60,371 nt of DNA, from the NCBI GenBank assembly GCA_040905365.1, contig JBBDRQ010000006.1:1-60371 (forward strand), written 5' to 3'. This stretch comes from JAHWKV01 sp040905365. Its GTDB lineage: Bacteria > Actinomycetota > CADDZG01 > JAHWKV01. Positions within the stretch are counted from its first letter, which is position 1. Each line of letters starts with the position of its first letter. A program made the position numbers and the translations under genes. This document shows positions 16,358 to 24,353 of this stretch, piece after piece. The notes beneath the pieces were generated by a model that saw nothing but the letters and a program-made list of their open reading frames with translations, was not told where the DNA came from and made no database searches.

Positions 16358-18711
16358 GATCTGTTGAGAGTGGTGTGGCGCCGTCGGGGCTCGCGCCCCA
16401 CCGGCTGAACCGGGTAGGTTCTGGCTTTAGTCTGCGGGATATCGTAGGTGATCGCCTTGTCGGTGGTCAGTTCGAACGTCTCGCCGTGGTGGCGCAGGGT
16501 CAGCGGCTCGCCGCTTTGGAGCTTGTAGGTGGCGTAGTTGGGCAGGATAACCACCGACAAACGGCGGTCGTGGTGCCTTAGGTTAAACGAGATGCGGTTG
16601 AGAAACGCCGGCAGGCGGGGCGAGAAATACAGGTCCGGCCCGTGAGTTCTCATGCCGCCGAATCCAGATACGAGGGCGCTCCAGGCCCCGGCCATCGAGG
16701 CGATGTGCACGCCGTCCTTTGCGTTGCGGTGGACGTCCTTGAGGTCTACCAGCGCCGTCTCGCCCAGATAATCGTACGCCAGGTCCAAGTGCCCGAGCTC
16801 GGCGGCAACGACCGCTTGGGTCGCAGCCGACAGCGAGGAGTCCCGCACCGTGATGCGCTCGTAGTAAATGAAGTTGCGGGCCTTCTGTTCTTCGCTAAAA
16901 GCGCGGCTTTGCAGGTGCATGGCCAAGACCAAGTCCGCTTGTTTGATCACCTGTTTGCGGTAAAGGTCGAAGTACGGGTAGTTGAGCAGCAGTGGGTAGG
17001 ACTCCGGGTCGGTGTGCGCGAAGTCCCAGCTTTGTCTCAGCGTGTAACCCTCGCACTGTGGGTGAACCCGCAGTCGATCGTCGAAGGGTATGTACACCGA
17101 CGCCGCGGCGCTGCTCCAGCTCGCCAGTTCGTGCTCATGGACGTTGAGGTGCCCGGCGATATCCGGGTGGCGCTCCACAGCTTCGGCCGCGGCGCGCAAG
17201 TTATGCCGGGCCATCAGGTTCGTGTAGACGTTGTTGTCGGAGAGCGCATCGTACTCGTCCGGACCGGTCACGCCGTCAATCCGGAACTTTCCCTCTCGAT
17301 CGAAGTGACCCAGGCTGTACCACAGCCGCGCGGTCTCTACCAGCAGTTCGACTCCGACGTCCCGATCGAACTGTTCGTCGCCGGTGCAGTGGATGTATTC
17401 GGTGACCGCATAGGCGATGTCGGCGTTGATGTGGAAGGCTGCAGTGCCAGCCGGCCAGTACCCTGAGCACTCCTGGCCGCCGATGGTGCGCCACGGGAAC
17501 GAGGCGCCTTTGAGCCCGAGGGCCTTGGCTCGGTCGCGAGCCGCATCGAGCGTCGAGTGCCGCCAGCGCAAGACGTCGGCGGCGGCTTTGGGCAGCGTGT
17601 GATTGAACACGGGCAGGACGAAGATCTCGGTGTCCCAGAACGCGTGGCCTTCGTAACCGGTGCCGGTGAGGCCCTTGGCGGCTATCGGCCGCTCTTCGGC
17701 CCTGGCTCCGGCCTGCAGAACGTGAAACAGCCCGAAGCGCACCGCCTGTTGCAGTTCCACGTCCCCGTCGATCTCGATATCGGCACCCGCCCAGAACCGG
17801 TCCAGGTAGAGGCCCTGCTCCGCCACCAGCTCGTCCCACCCCGTATACCGAGCCGCGTTGAGGGCGGCGATCACTTGGTCGAAAAGAGCGGCCCGCGATC
17901 GATGCCCTGACCATCCGTACGCCAGATACTTGGTGATCCTCAGTTTTTCACCCGGACCGAGCTGGCAGGTGAACGTCGTGCGGGCGATGTCCTGCTGAGC
18001 GGACATCTCCACGGCCACGCTCTCCGGTCCCTCGACCAGGTGGTCCATGGCTGCGGCGAGGCGCAACTTGCTTGCCTTGGTCATGTGCACCAAGGCCGCC
18101 CCGGTCTCCCACTCGGACTGGTACTCGGCCACCAGGGGCGACTCGAGGGCGGCGGATACCCGGGGATCCTTGCGGAAGGGCGGCATCGGTTCGTTGGCGA
18201 CCAGTTCGGACTGGATGACGACCCGGGTTGCTTTCTCCACGGCCTCGACCTCGTAGCAGATGGCAGCCACGGCTCGCTGCGTGAAAGAAACCATGCGGGT
18301 GGAGCGCACTATGGCCGACTGGCCGGCCGGTGAGGTCCAGTCGACCTCCCGCGAGAGGGTTCCGGACCGCAGATCCAGATGGCGCTCGTGCTTATTGAGG
18401 CGTCCGTAGCGGATATCGAACGGCTCATCGTCGACGAGCAGACGGATCAACTTACCGTTGGTGACGTTGATGATCGTCTGGCCGGACTCAGGGTTGCCGT
18501 AGGCAGGCTCGGCATGGGGAAGCGGCCGTGATTCGTAAAAGGAGTTCAGGTAGGTGCCCGGCCGGTTGAAGGGCTCACCTTCGTCTAGGTTTCCGCGCAA
18601 TCCGAGGTGGCCGTTGGCCAGCGCAAACAGGGACTCGGTTTGGCCCAGAGCCTCCAGGTCGAGCTCTTTCTCGCTTATGCACCAGGGTTCTATGGGTAGT
18701 GCGGCGTCCAT
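16354..18711 (-). CDS. Glycoside hydrolase family 65 disaccharide phosphorylase
   Basis: This 785-aa protein has the GH65 order: N-terminal beta-sandwich (LGLRGNLDEGEPFNRPGTYL...), linker helices, (alpha/alpha)6 barrel with GHAFWDTEIFVLPVF, and VTGPDEYDALSDNNVYTNLM containing the catalytic Glu, then a small C-terminal beta-sheet. Such enzymes phosphorolyse trehalose, maltose, kojibiose or similar sugars to beta-glucose 1-phosphate. The start is the ATG at 18711, which shares its A with the TGA of the upstream gene (TGATG); upstream sequence in frame is not protein-like. The adjacent beta-phosphoglucomutase uses the product. The exact disaccharide cannot be told. Confidence 0.93.
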   Translation of the reverse strand: MDAALPIEPWCISEKELDLEALGQTESLFALANGHLGLRGNLDEGEPFNRPGTYLNSFYESRPLPHAEPAYGNPESGQTIINVTNGKLIRLLVDDEPFDIRYGRLNKHERHLDLRSGTLSREVDWTSPAGQSAIVRSTRMVSFTQRAVAAICYEVEAVEKATRVVIQSELVANEPMPPFRKDPRVSAALESPLVAEYQSEWETGAALVHMTKASKLRLAAAMDHLVEGPESVAVEMSAQQDIARTTFTCQLGPGEKLRITKYLAYGWSGHRSRAALFDQVIAALNAARYTGWDELVAEQGLYLDRFWAGADIEIDGDVELQQAVRFGLFHVLQAGARAEERPIAAKGLTGTGYEGHAFWDTEIFVLPVFNHTLPKAAADVLRWRHSTLDAARDRAKALGLKGASFPWRTIGGQECSGYWPAGTAAFHINADIAYAVTEYIHCTGDEQFDRDVGVELLVETARLWYSLGHFDREGKFRIDGVTGPDEYDALSDNNVYTNLMARHNLRAAAEAVERHPDIAGHLNVHEHELASWSSAAASVYIPFDDRLRVHPQCEGYTLRQSWDFAHTDPESYPLLLNYPYFDLYRKQVIKQADLVLAMHLQSRAFSEEQKARNFIYYERITVRDSSLSAATQAVVAAELGHLDLAYDYLGETALVDLKDVHRNAKDGVHIASMAGAWSALVSGFGGMRTHGPDLYFSPRLPAFLNRISFNLRHHDRRLSVVILPNYATYKLQSGEPLTLRHHGETFELTTDKAITYDIPQTKARTYPVQPVGREPRRRHTTLNRS

Positions 18712-19454
18712 CACGCCTCCAACAGTAGTTCGGCCAGGTCCTCTACGACGATATCGGCGCCCTCCTGGGCCAGCGCGGCGGCCTGGTTGGCCCGGTTGAT
18801 TCCCACCACATACCCGAATCCACCTGCGCGGGCGGCCGCTACCCCGGCCCGAGCGTCCTCGAAGACGCACGCGTTGGCGGGTTCGGTACCGAGCAGACGG
18901 GCTGCGTACAAGAACGTATCGGGGAAAGGTTTTCCCCGCAGCCCCTCTCCGGCCGCCACCACGCCGTCGACGATGACCTCGAACCGGCTCAGCAGCCCGG
19001 CGGCTTCCAGCACGGCCCGGGCGTTGGCGCTGGCGGAGACCACCCCGGCGTTCAGACCCCTGCTCTGGATCTCCTTCAGATAGCGCTGTGACCCCTCAAA
19101 GGGCGTGACGCCCAAAGACTGCATTAGCTGTAAGACCAGCGCATTCTTCTGGTCGCCGAGCTCCTGCACAGAGGGCCCGTCCGGCTGCCGGGGCTCCGGT
19201 TTCTCCGGCAGAACGATCGAGCGGGAGGCCAGGAACGAGCGCACGCCGTCGTGGCGCGGCTTACCGTCGACAAACTCGAGGTAGTCCTGCTTGGTGAAGG
19301 GTTCGAAGTGGCCGGAACCGCCGCTGCGCCGGTCGAGATAGGAGTCGAATGTCTGCCTCCACGCCTCGAAGTGAATCGATGCCGTTTCCGTCAGCACGCC
19401 GTCGAGGTCGAACAGGCAAGCGCGTATGTGCTCGGGCAGTCCAACTGGTCGCAT
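18711..19454 (-). CDS. Beta-phosphoglucomutase family HAD hydrolase
   Basis: This 247-aa haloacid-dehalogenase phosphatase/mutase has the nucleophile motif FDLDGVLT (near residue 16), the helical cap with FVDGKPRHDGVRSFL, motif II VVSASANA, the Lys of GKPFPDTFL and motif III VFEDARAGVAAA. It would convert beta-glucose 1-phosphate to glucose 6-phosphate. The TGATG overlap with the GH65 gene makes this a functional pair for salvaging alpha-linked disaccharides. ATG at 19454 was chosen; TTG at 19463 would add three residues. Confidence 0.92.
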   Translation of the reverse strand: MRPVGLPEHIRACLFDLDGVLTETASIHFEAWRQTFDSYLDRRSGGSGHFEPFTKQDYLEFVDGKPRHDGVRSFLASRSIVLPEKPEPRQPDGPSVQELGDQKNALVLQLMQSLGVTPFEGSQRYLKEIQSRGLNAGVVSASANARAVLEAAGLLSRFEVIVDGVVAAGEGLRGKPFPDTFLYAARLLGTEPANACVFEDARAGVAAARAGGFGYVVGINRANQAAALAQEGADIVVEDLAELLLEA

Positions 19455-19558
19455 AGCGGTCAAGGTTAGTGGAACGCCGGAGAAATTACATCCATGGCCG
19501 GCGCGGCACGGACTTAGGGATTGTCCGGATGTCGGCGGCGAGATGAAATGATTGCCTT

Positions 19559-20098
19559 ATGGAGAACCTGCTGGGAAGCTTGCTCGTTGCCAACGGATCA
19601 TTGATGGACCCGAACTTTCGGCGCACCGTAGTGGTGATCACCGAGCACAGCGAGGAGGGAACCATGGGTCTGGTGCTCAACCGGCCGGCCGAGGTAACGG
19701 TAGAAGAAGCGGTGCCGGCGCTGGTCCCGGTCGTACCGGGCGACTCGCAGGTCTTCGTTGGAGGGCCGGTCCAGCCCGAGGCGGCGATCGTGCTCGCCGA
19801 TTTCGGCTCGTTTACTCCCGAGACAAGAATAGTCGTGGGCTCCATCGGATTGCTCGGTACTCTGGACGAAGAGCCTATGCCAGAGATCAGGCGGGCGCGC
19901 GTTTTCGCGGGCTACGCCGGGTGGGGTCCTGGGCAGTTGGAGGCGGAGATGCAAGAGGAGTCGTGGATCGTCGAGGATGCACTTGCCGACGACGTGTTCA
20001 CCGAAGAGCCCCAGCGCCTGTGGAGCTCGATCCTGCAGCGCAAGGGGGGCAGCTACAAGATGCTGGCGCTGATGCCGGCCGATCCGTCGATGAACTAG
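19559..20098 (+). CDS. YqgE/AlgH family protein (UPF0301)
   Basis: This 179-aa protein has the YqgE/AlgH order: LLVANGSLMDPNFRRTVVVITEHSEEGTMGLVLNRP at the N-terminus, VFVGGPVQ in the middle and ARVFAGYAGWGPGQLEAE with the ESW-I motif after it. The family is widespread and often neighbours ruvX (yqgF), which occurs 20 kb away here. Its biochemical function is not known. A repeat of the second family begins five bases after the stop. Confidence 0.93.
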   Translation: MENLLGSLLVANGSLMDPNFRRTVVVITEHSEEGTMGLVLNRPAEVTVEEAVPALVPVVPGDSQVFVGGPVQPEAAIVLADFGSFTPETRIVVGSIGLLGTLDEEPMPEIRRARVFAGYAGWGPGQLEAEMQEESWIVEDALADDVFTEEPQRLWSSILQRKGGSYKMLALMPADPSMN

Positions 20099-20103
20099 CT
20101 TGA

Positions 20104-20156
20104 CCGCCGGTGCCTCTCCTCGGAACAGGTTTCCCGGCACAGTCAATCTCCTGGTA
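20104..20156. repeat. Second repeat family, copy 1
   Basis: Fifty-three bases match 42382-42435 at about 45 positions, with a conserved core CCGCCGGTGCCTCTCCT, then GGCACAG and CAATCTCCTGGTA. GGTGCC can pair with GGCAC around an inner CUCC/GGA stem. This copy lies between the convergent yqgE and unknown gene. Confidence 0.7.
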
Positions 20157-20180
20157 TTTCTCGCTGGCCCCCCGCTTGGC

Positions 20181-21419
20181 TTACTCCCAGGGAGCTACTC
20201 CCGGACCTGAGGCCTTTTGCCGGAGGGTTTCCAAAGCGGTGGCTTCGCCTATGGGATTCAATCTCAATTCCACGGAGTCCGATTCACCGGACCGCTCTAT
20301 GAGTTCCAAAGTTTCGAAAGGTCCGAGAGTCTCCGAGCAGGCGCGGTTTATCGAATCGGTGCCGGGGGGCTCCCCGGTGCCGGCCTCGCGGTAGCCGGCC
20401 TCCGCGGCAGCCTGCGAGATTGTCTCAACTATATCCAGGAGCGTTCCCGCCCCCTCCTTGAGCAGCGTCGCCAGCAGCAGTTCGCCCGCCAACCGGTGAA
20501 AGGAGTTGCTGGTCTTGAGCGTCTGTGGGACGCGACGCCAGTGTTTGAGCGGATCCTTGAGGTAGCTCTCGCCCAGGCGGGTGAGTACGATGCGCCCCGA
20601 GTGCTTGCGGGTAAAGCGCAGATCTTTGGATAGGGCAACGAGCGGGTCCGGCCTATCCGGGTCGGGTCCCTCGCCGTCTTTTAACTCCGATAAAAATCTG
20701 CTCAGGGCCGGGTAGGGATCCTTGATTTCTTCGGGCAAGTGGGCCGAATGTAGCAGGCGGTTGGCAAGCCCAGACAGAATCTGGCGCCGGGTTTCGCTCT
20801 GCTCGGCGCCCAGCCACCGCTGGATCCGCTCGGTGAGAGTCACGTCCAGCGGGGTCTGGCCCGCAAGCCTGGGGTTTGGCGTGTTGAGGTAGGTGCGCAC
20901 CAGCTTGGCCTGCCGTCGCTTCCACCCACGGGTTCCGGGTACCAGGTCGCCCGCCACCAGCGCCAGCTCCAAGTAGTCCTGCACCGCGGCCAGCGTCGCG
21001 GCCTCCTCGGGTCCCATAGCGGCGCCCCAGGTGAACTCCGGAAGGTCGGGAGGGTAAATCCCCGATTCCAGGTTCGCTTTGCGGAAGGCCAGGAGCCCTT
21101 TTTGCGGGTTCTGGGCGTATGCTGCGTGAACTTCGATGGTTTGCGGGGATCGGCAGATCTCCGCGTAACGGGGAAGACCCAGGTGGTCCAGCAGTTCGGC
21201 CAGGGCCACCACGATGGTTTGGCGAGTCGCTACATCCGACTGCCACTTCAGCGGTAGGTCGTACCAGCAGAACCGCTGGATGCGCTCCTGAGTAATGCGC
21301 CCCGCGCCGCCGCCGCCGGTAACCCACGACATGGCGGTGGCGGCCATCCTGGCCCTCTGGGGGTCTTCAGCCGCCATCTTGTCCAGGGCTTCGGCTATTC
21401 CCGGGTCAACTTCTGCCAT
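20181..21419 (-). CDS. Protein of unknown function with winged-helix-like C-terminus
   Basis: I cannot name this 412-aa soluble protein. GGAGG lies three bases before the ATG, so the start is well supported. The segment VRTYLNTPNPRLAGQTPLDV (near residue 175) resembles the PNP-LGG-TPLD motif of MbcA/ParS-type antitoxin C-terminal domains. SGRIVLTRLGESYLKDPLKHW (near 285) resembles the winged module at the C-terminus of actinobacterial pRiA4b ORF-3-like proteins. Both are pattern resemblances, not assignments. No toxin partner is adjacent. The first half (ITQERIQRFCWYDLPLKW...) is helical with no motif known to me. Confidence 0.7.
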   Translation of the reverse strand: MAEVDPGIAEALDKMAAEDPQRARMAATAMSWVTGGGGAGRITQERIQRFCWYDLPLKWQSDVATRQTIVVALAELLDHLGLPRYAEICRSPQTIEVHAAYAQNPQKGLLAFRKANLESGIYPPDLPEFTWGAAMGPEEAATLAAVQDYLELALVAGDLVPGTRGWKRRQAKLVRTYLNTPNPRLAGQTPLDVTLTERIQRWLGAEQSETRRQILSGLANRLLHSAHLPEEIKDPYPALSRFLSELKDGEGPDPDRPDPLVALSKDLRFTRKHSGRIVLTRLGESYLKDPLKHWRRVPQTLKTSNSFHRLAGELLLATLLKEGAGTLLDIVETISQAAAEAGYREAGTGEPPGTDSINRACSETLGPFETLELIERSGESDSVELRLNPIGEATALETLRQKASGPGVAPWE

Positions 21420-21437
21420 ACGCCTCCAGGTCCTTAC

Positions 21438-21458
21438 CTAGTACCCTGGCCACTAACA
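21438..21458. repeat. Left-end fragment of the hairpin repeat
   Basis: The terminal 21 bases begin with CTAGTACCCTGGCCACTAAC. They match the left end of the elements at 43361 and 60320, then stop. The fragment lies between the unknown gene and the M15 peptidase gene. Confidence 0.7.
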
Positions 21459-21459
21459 T

Positions 21460-22629
21460 CTAATCACTAACCGAGCCGGCGGGCTGCCAATACTCAAAGT
21501 GCATGCCGTCGGGCACTCGCCACCGCCCGCCCCAGGTGAAGCCCCATTTCTCGAGGATTTCCACCAGGCGCGAGTCCATGGACGGCTCACTTCCGTATAA
21601 ATTGTTCGACACGTTGAAATCGAAGGCAATTCCCCAGGAGTGGCGTGAGATGCCCGAGTTGGGGTCGGCGCTGAGCAGCCGCGGAGCAAAGCAACCCCCA
21701 AAATCGTCGTTGTCGATCAGGTGCTCGAGTCCTTCGGCCGCGATTTGTTCGAACGCGGCTTTTATCTGCGGAAACACGTCACGGTGGCAGCGAGCCCGTC
21801 CCAACAGGGGGATCGGCTCGTTGACCGTGTTGGCGACGATCCACTTGGGATCGATCTCGAGGACACCGCCGCCGGCGGGCCTGCCGGCGAATTCACCGGC
21901 GACCTTCTTGACCTCGATCTGGGGCAGCGTCTCGCCGCCCGGACGAAAGTACTCGGAATCGCCCGGCTCCCGGACTGCGATGGATGTATCGGGAAGCTCG
22001 GAGTTCAGGTGGTCCAAGACCGCGCCGGCGTCCAGGCCGCGGCCCAAGGCCAACAGCGCGTACTTGCGGTTGTCGATGCCCAGCGATGCCGCCGTCTCGT
22101 GGGAGACGACCACCTCGTGGCTGGCCACCAGGTCGTCGTCCACCACCGCGGTAATCTCGACCGACTGGTCGCCAAACGCCAGACTTCCTGTCGAGGAGAT
22201 CGCCCGAAAGGCTGCGGCCGAACGTCCCATCAACGCCCCCCCGTCGGCCAGCCGACGAAACAGATCGCGCTGCTGCGCCGGTACGAACTGCGAGTAAGTG
22301 GCCGGGTCGACGCTTAGTATCTCAACGGGTATGGAAAACCCTTCCGGAGGGACCGAGGCGGCTTGACCGGTGGATTTCCACGAGGTAAGCCAGCCGGTGC
22401 CGTTGCCGGCCTCTGCGACTGCCTCCACCTTGGGCATCTGCCTTGCCGCCTCGGCCAGCGCGGGTACTGCCGCGGCCGGACCGTACGCCAGCATAATCGG
22501 GGCTTTGGGTTCGCCGAGCACCGGGTCCCCTCGGACCAGCCCGCTTCCCTGCAGCAAGTTGGGCAGACCGAGGCTCAACCCGAGCAGAGCTGCCGCCCCG
22601 CTTACGAGGAGCAGGTAGCGTTTGGTCAG
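21460..22629 (-). CDS. M15-type peptidase (LD/D-Ala carboxypeptidase-like), membrane-anchored, CTG start
   Basis: In this 389-aa protein, the C-terminal 100 residues carry the M15 zinc site: SRHSWGIAFDFN (His and Asp ligands) and PDGMHFEYW (third His), with the WGFTWGGRW motif between. The preceding 250 residues have no motif I recognise. In-frame sequence upstream of the TTG at 22578 encodes a basic, hydrophobic segment (MTKRYLLLVSGAAALLG) that looks like a signal anchor. The best start is CTG at 22629, which overlaps the TGA of the Clp-N gene (CTGA) and follows GGAGCGAGG. It should act on peptidoglycan stem peptides outside the membrane. Confidence 0.82.
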   Translation of the reverse strand: MTKRYLLLVSGAAALLGLSLGLPNLLQGSGLVRGDPVLGEPKAPIMLAYGPAAAVPALAEAARQMPKVEAVAEAGNGTGWLTSWKSTGQAASVPPEGFSIPVEILSVDPATYSQFVPAQQRDLFRRLADGGALMGRSAAAFRAISSTGSLAFGDQSVEITAVVDDDLVASHEVVVSHETAASLGIDNRKYALLALGRGLDAGAVLDHLNSELPDTSIAVREPGDSEYFRPGGETLPQIEVKKVAGEFAGRPAGGGVLEIDPKWIVANTVNEPIPLLGRARCHRDVFPQIKAAFEQIAAEGLEHLIDNDDFGGCFAPRLLSADPNSGISRHSWGIAFDFNVSNNLYGSEPSMDSRLVEILEKWGFTWGGRWRVPDGMHFEYWQPAGSVSD

Positions 22630-23417
22630 CCTCGCTCCAGGAGTCCGAGGATTTGATCGCCCAGCTGTTTGGGATTGTTGCCGAGGTCCGCCAGCAGATC
22701 CGTAGCGGCGTTTTGGCCGGCCAGTAGGCCGAGAAGAATGTGCTCTGTTCCGATGTAGTGGTGTCCCAATCGCAGAGCCTCTCTCATCGCGGTTTGCAGC
22801 GCCTCGGTGGACCCCGAGGCGAGCAGCAGGGGAGCGCTCTCCAAGTTGGCGCCGCTTCGGGATACCGGTACCACCTTAGCCGCAACCGCGTCCAAATCCA
22901 CACCAACTGCGTGCAGGGCCCGCGCTGCCAGCCCGCCCTGTTCCTGGAGAAGGCCGAGCAGGAGATGCTCCGTCCCGACAAAATCTGAACCGAGCCGTCT
23001 CGCCTCTTCGTGGGCGGCGGCTATTGTCTGGCGCCCGGCCTGAGTAAAGCGCCTCACCGTCGGGCCGCCGGTGACCTTGCGCAGCAGGCCCCCGGACCCT
23101 CTGACCTTTGGCTCTTCAAGGGGGGGCAGGCCCAAACCGATCAACTGGTCCGACAGGTCGGCGGGACCTCGGTCGTGGTCCGTAAAGCGCTGCTGAGCTC
23201 CTTGCTTGGTTACTCCGAGCCGCTCGCCGATTTGCGACCAGGACAGGCCCGCTCGCCGCGCGTCTTGCACGAAGTAGTCGAGCAGCTGCTCGGTAAGCAT
23301 GCCCACGTCCCCGGCCAGCCCCCCGGCTTCCTGCACGCGGTCGAGCTCGTTGCCCGGTCCGGCGCGCCGCCGGACCACCTCGATCAGATCCTGCAACGTG
23401 AACGGCTCGGCGATCAT
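22626..23417 (-). CDS. HTH plus double Clp-N domain protein
   Basis: In this 263-aa protein, an N-terminal helical region with a helix-turn-helix (SWSQIGERLGVTKQGAQQRF, near residue 60) is followed by two Clp N-terminal repeats: FTQAGRQTIAAAHEEARRLG...VGTEHLLLGLL (about 125-165) and LQTAMREALRLGHHYIGTEHILLGLL (about 205-235). There is no AAA+ module, so it is not an unfoldase. Actinobacteria encode many such stand-alone Clp-N proteins, proposed to be regulators or ClpC adaptor-like. A palindrome adjoins its start codon, suggesting autoregulation. It is coupled to the M15 peptidase by a CTGA overlap. Confidence 0.88.
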   Translation of the reverse strand: MIAEPFTLQDLIEVVRRRAGPGNELDRVQEAGGLAGDVGMLTEQLLDYFVQDARRAGLSWSQIGERLGVTKQGAQQRFTDHDRGPADLSDQLIGLGLPPLEEPKVRGSGGLLRKVTGGPTVRRFTQAGRQTIAAAHEEARRLGSDFVGTEHLLLGLLQEQGGLAARALHAVGVDLDAVAAKVVPVSRSGANLESAPLLLASGSTEALQTAMREALRLGHHYIGTEHILLGLLAGQNAATDLLADLGNNPKQLGDQILGLLERG

Positions 23418-23438
23418 CCGTCAAGTCTAAATTGACGG
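23418..23438. promoter_or_regulatory. CCGTCAA-N7-TTGACGG inverted repeat
   Basis: A perfect 7-bp dyad with a 7-bp AT-rich spacer lies immediately upstream of the Clp-N/HTH start codon, in the divergent gap to the dimethylargininase-like gene. The position suits an operator controlling one or both genes; the HTH protein itself is the obvious candidate ligand. Confidence 0.5.
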
Positions 23439-23497
23439 GAGGGTATAGTAAAGCAAGGAGCAGCATGAGTAATCGGTGAAGGGTAGAGTTTCGTACC

Positions 23498-24283
23498 GTG
23501 ACCGGCAGTAAACCCCCTTGGGCGGTGGTCAAGCCGCCGCCCAGTTCGTTCTTCCGAGCCATCTCCTCTCATCCGAAAGGCGGGTTTATCGACCCTGCCC
23601 GGGCGCTGAGACAGCACCACGAATACCAGGAAACCCTGGGGTCGATCGTCGAGCGCCTGGTAGTCATGGAGCCCAACGAGTTGCACCCGGACTCCTGCTT
23701 TACCCAGGACACCGCAGTAGTCCTGCAGTCGGCGGCTTTGCTGGCCCGTTCGGGTATCGGTGTCCGTAAAGCCGAGCTGCCTGCGGTTAAGAAGGTTCTG
23801 CAACAGGGCCTGGTGAACGAGATCCATGAGGTGCCGCCTCCCGGCAGCCTCGAGGGCGGTGACGTGCTGCGCGTTGGAAAGACTCTGGTAGTGGGTCGGT
23901 CACGCCGTACAAGCAGCCTGGGCATCGAGGCATTGACGGGTTTCGCCGAGCCTTTGGGCTACCGGGTGGTGCCCGTCGACGTCCCCTCCGGTCTGCTTCA
24001 CCTGTCTACGGCGGTGACAGTCCTCAACGACGAGCTGGTTATAGGCCTGCCGGAGGTGCTGCGAAACTCCGCGTTTGCGGGCCTTGAGCAGATACCCGTC
24101 ACCGACGGCCCGTTGGAGGCGTGCAATGTGCTGGCTGTAGGGCGCCATGTGATCGCCTCGGGCAGCTACGAGGTACACGACGTGCTGGAGCGCAAGGGCT
24201 TCATTGTGCACGGTCTCGATCTCGGTGAGTTCGTCAAGGCGGACGCCGGGCCGACCTGCTTGGCGTTGCTGCCCCTCGCATAG
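23498..24283 (+). CDS. Dimethylargininase-like amidinohydrolase
   Basis: This 261-aa pentein-fold protein resembles N(G),N(G)-dimethylarginine dimethylaminohydrolase. The catalytic set is visible: PDSCFTQDTAVV (substrate Asp), GSLEGGDVLRVG, LHLSTAVTVL (catalytic His, near 160) and ADAGPTCLALLPLA with the nucleophilic Cys close to the C-terminus. It would hydrolyse methylarginines or a related guanidino substrate to citrulline plus amine. It starts with GTG. It is divergent from the Clp-N gene and stands as a single unit ahead of rel. Confidence 0.88.
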   Translation: MTGSKPPWAVVKPPPSSFFRAISSHPKGGFIDPARALRQHHEYQETLGSIVERLVVMEPNELHPDSCFTQDTAVVLQSAALLARSGIGVRKAELPAVKKVLQQGLVNEIHEVPPPGSLEGGDVLRVGKTLVVGRSRRTSSLGIEALTGFAEPLGYRVVPVDVPSGLLHLSTAVTVLNDELVIGLPEVLRNSAFAGLEQIPVTDGPLEACNVLAVGRHVIASGSYEVHDVLERKGFIVHGLDLGEFVKADAGPTCLALLPLA

Positions 24284-24353
24284 CGGCGCTGCGTGACGCG
24301 GCCGGTTGGCGCCGTGCTTTAATGGGATAGTCGTGAGCTAGCGGGAGGTGCAT

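Noticed and set aside
20104..20156. Known riboswitch or SRP RNA
   Set aside because: The conserved core does not match motifs I know for cobalamin, SAM, glycine, c-di-AMP or small SRP RNA, and the position after stop codons is wrong for a riboswitch on the plus strand.
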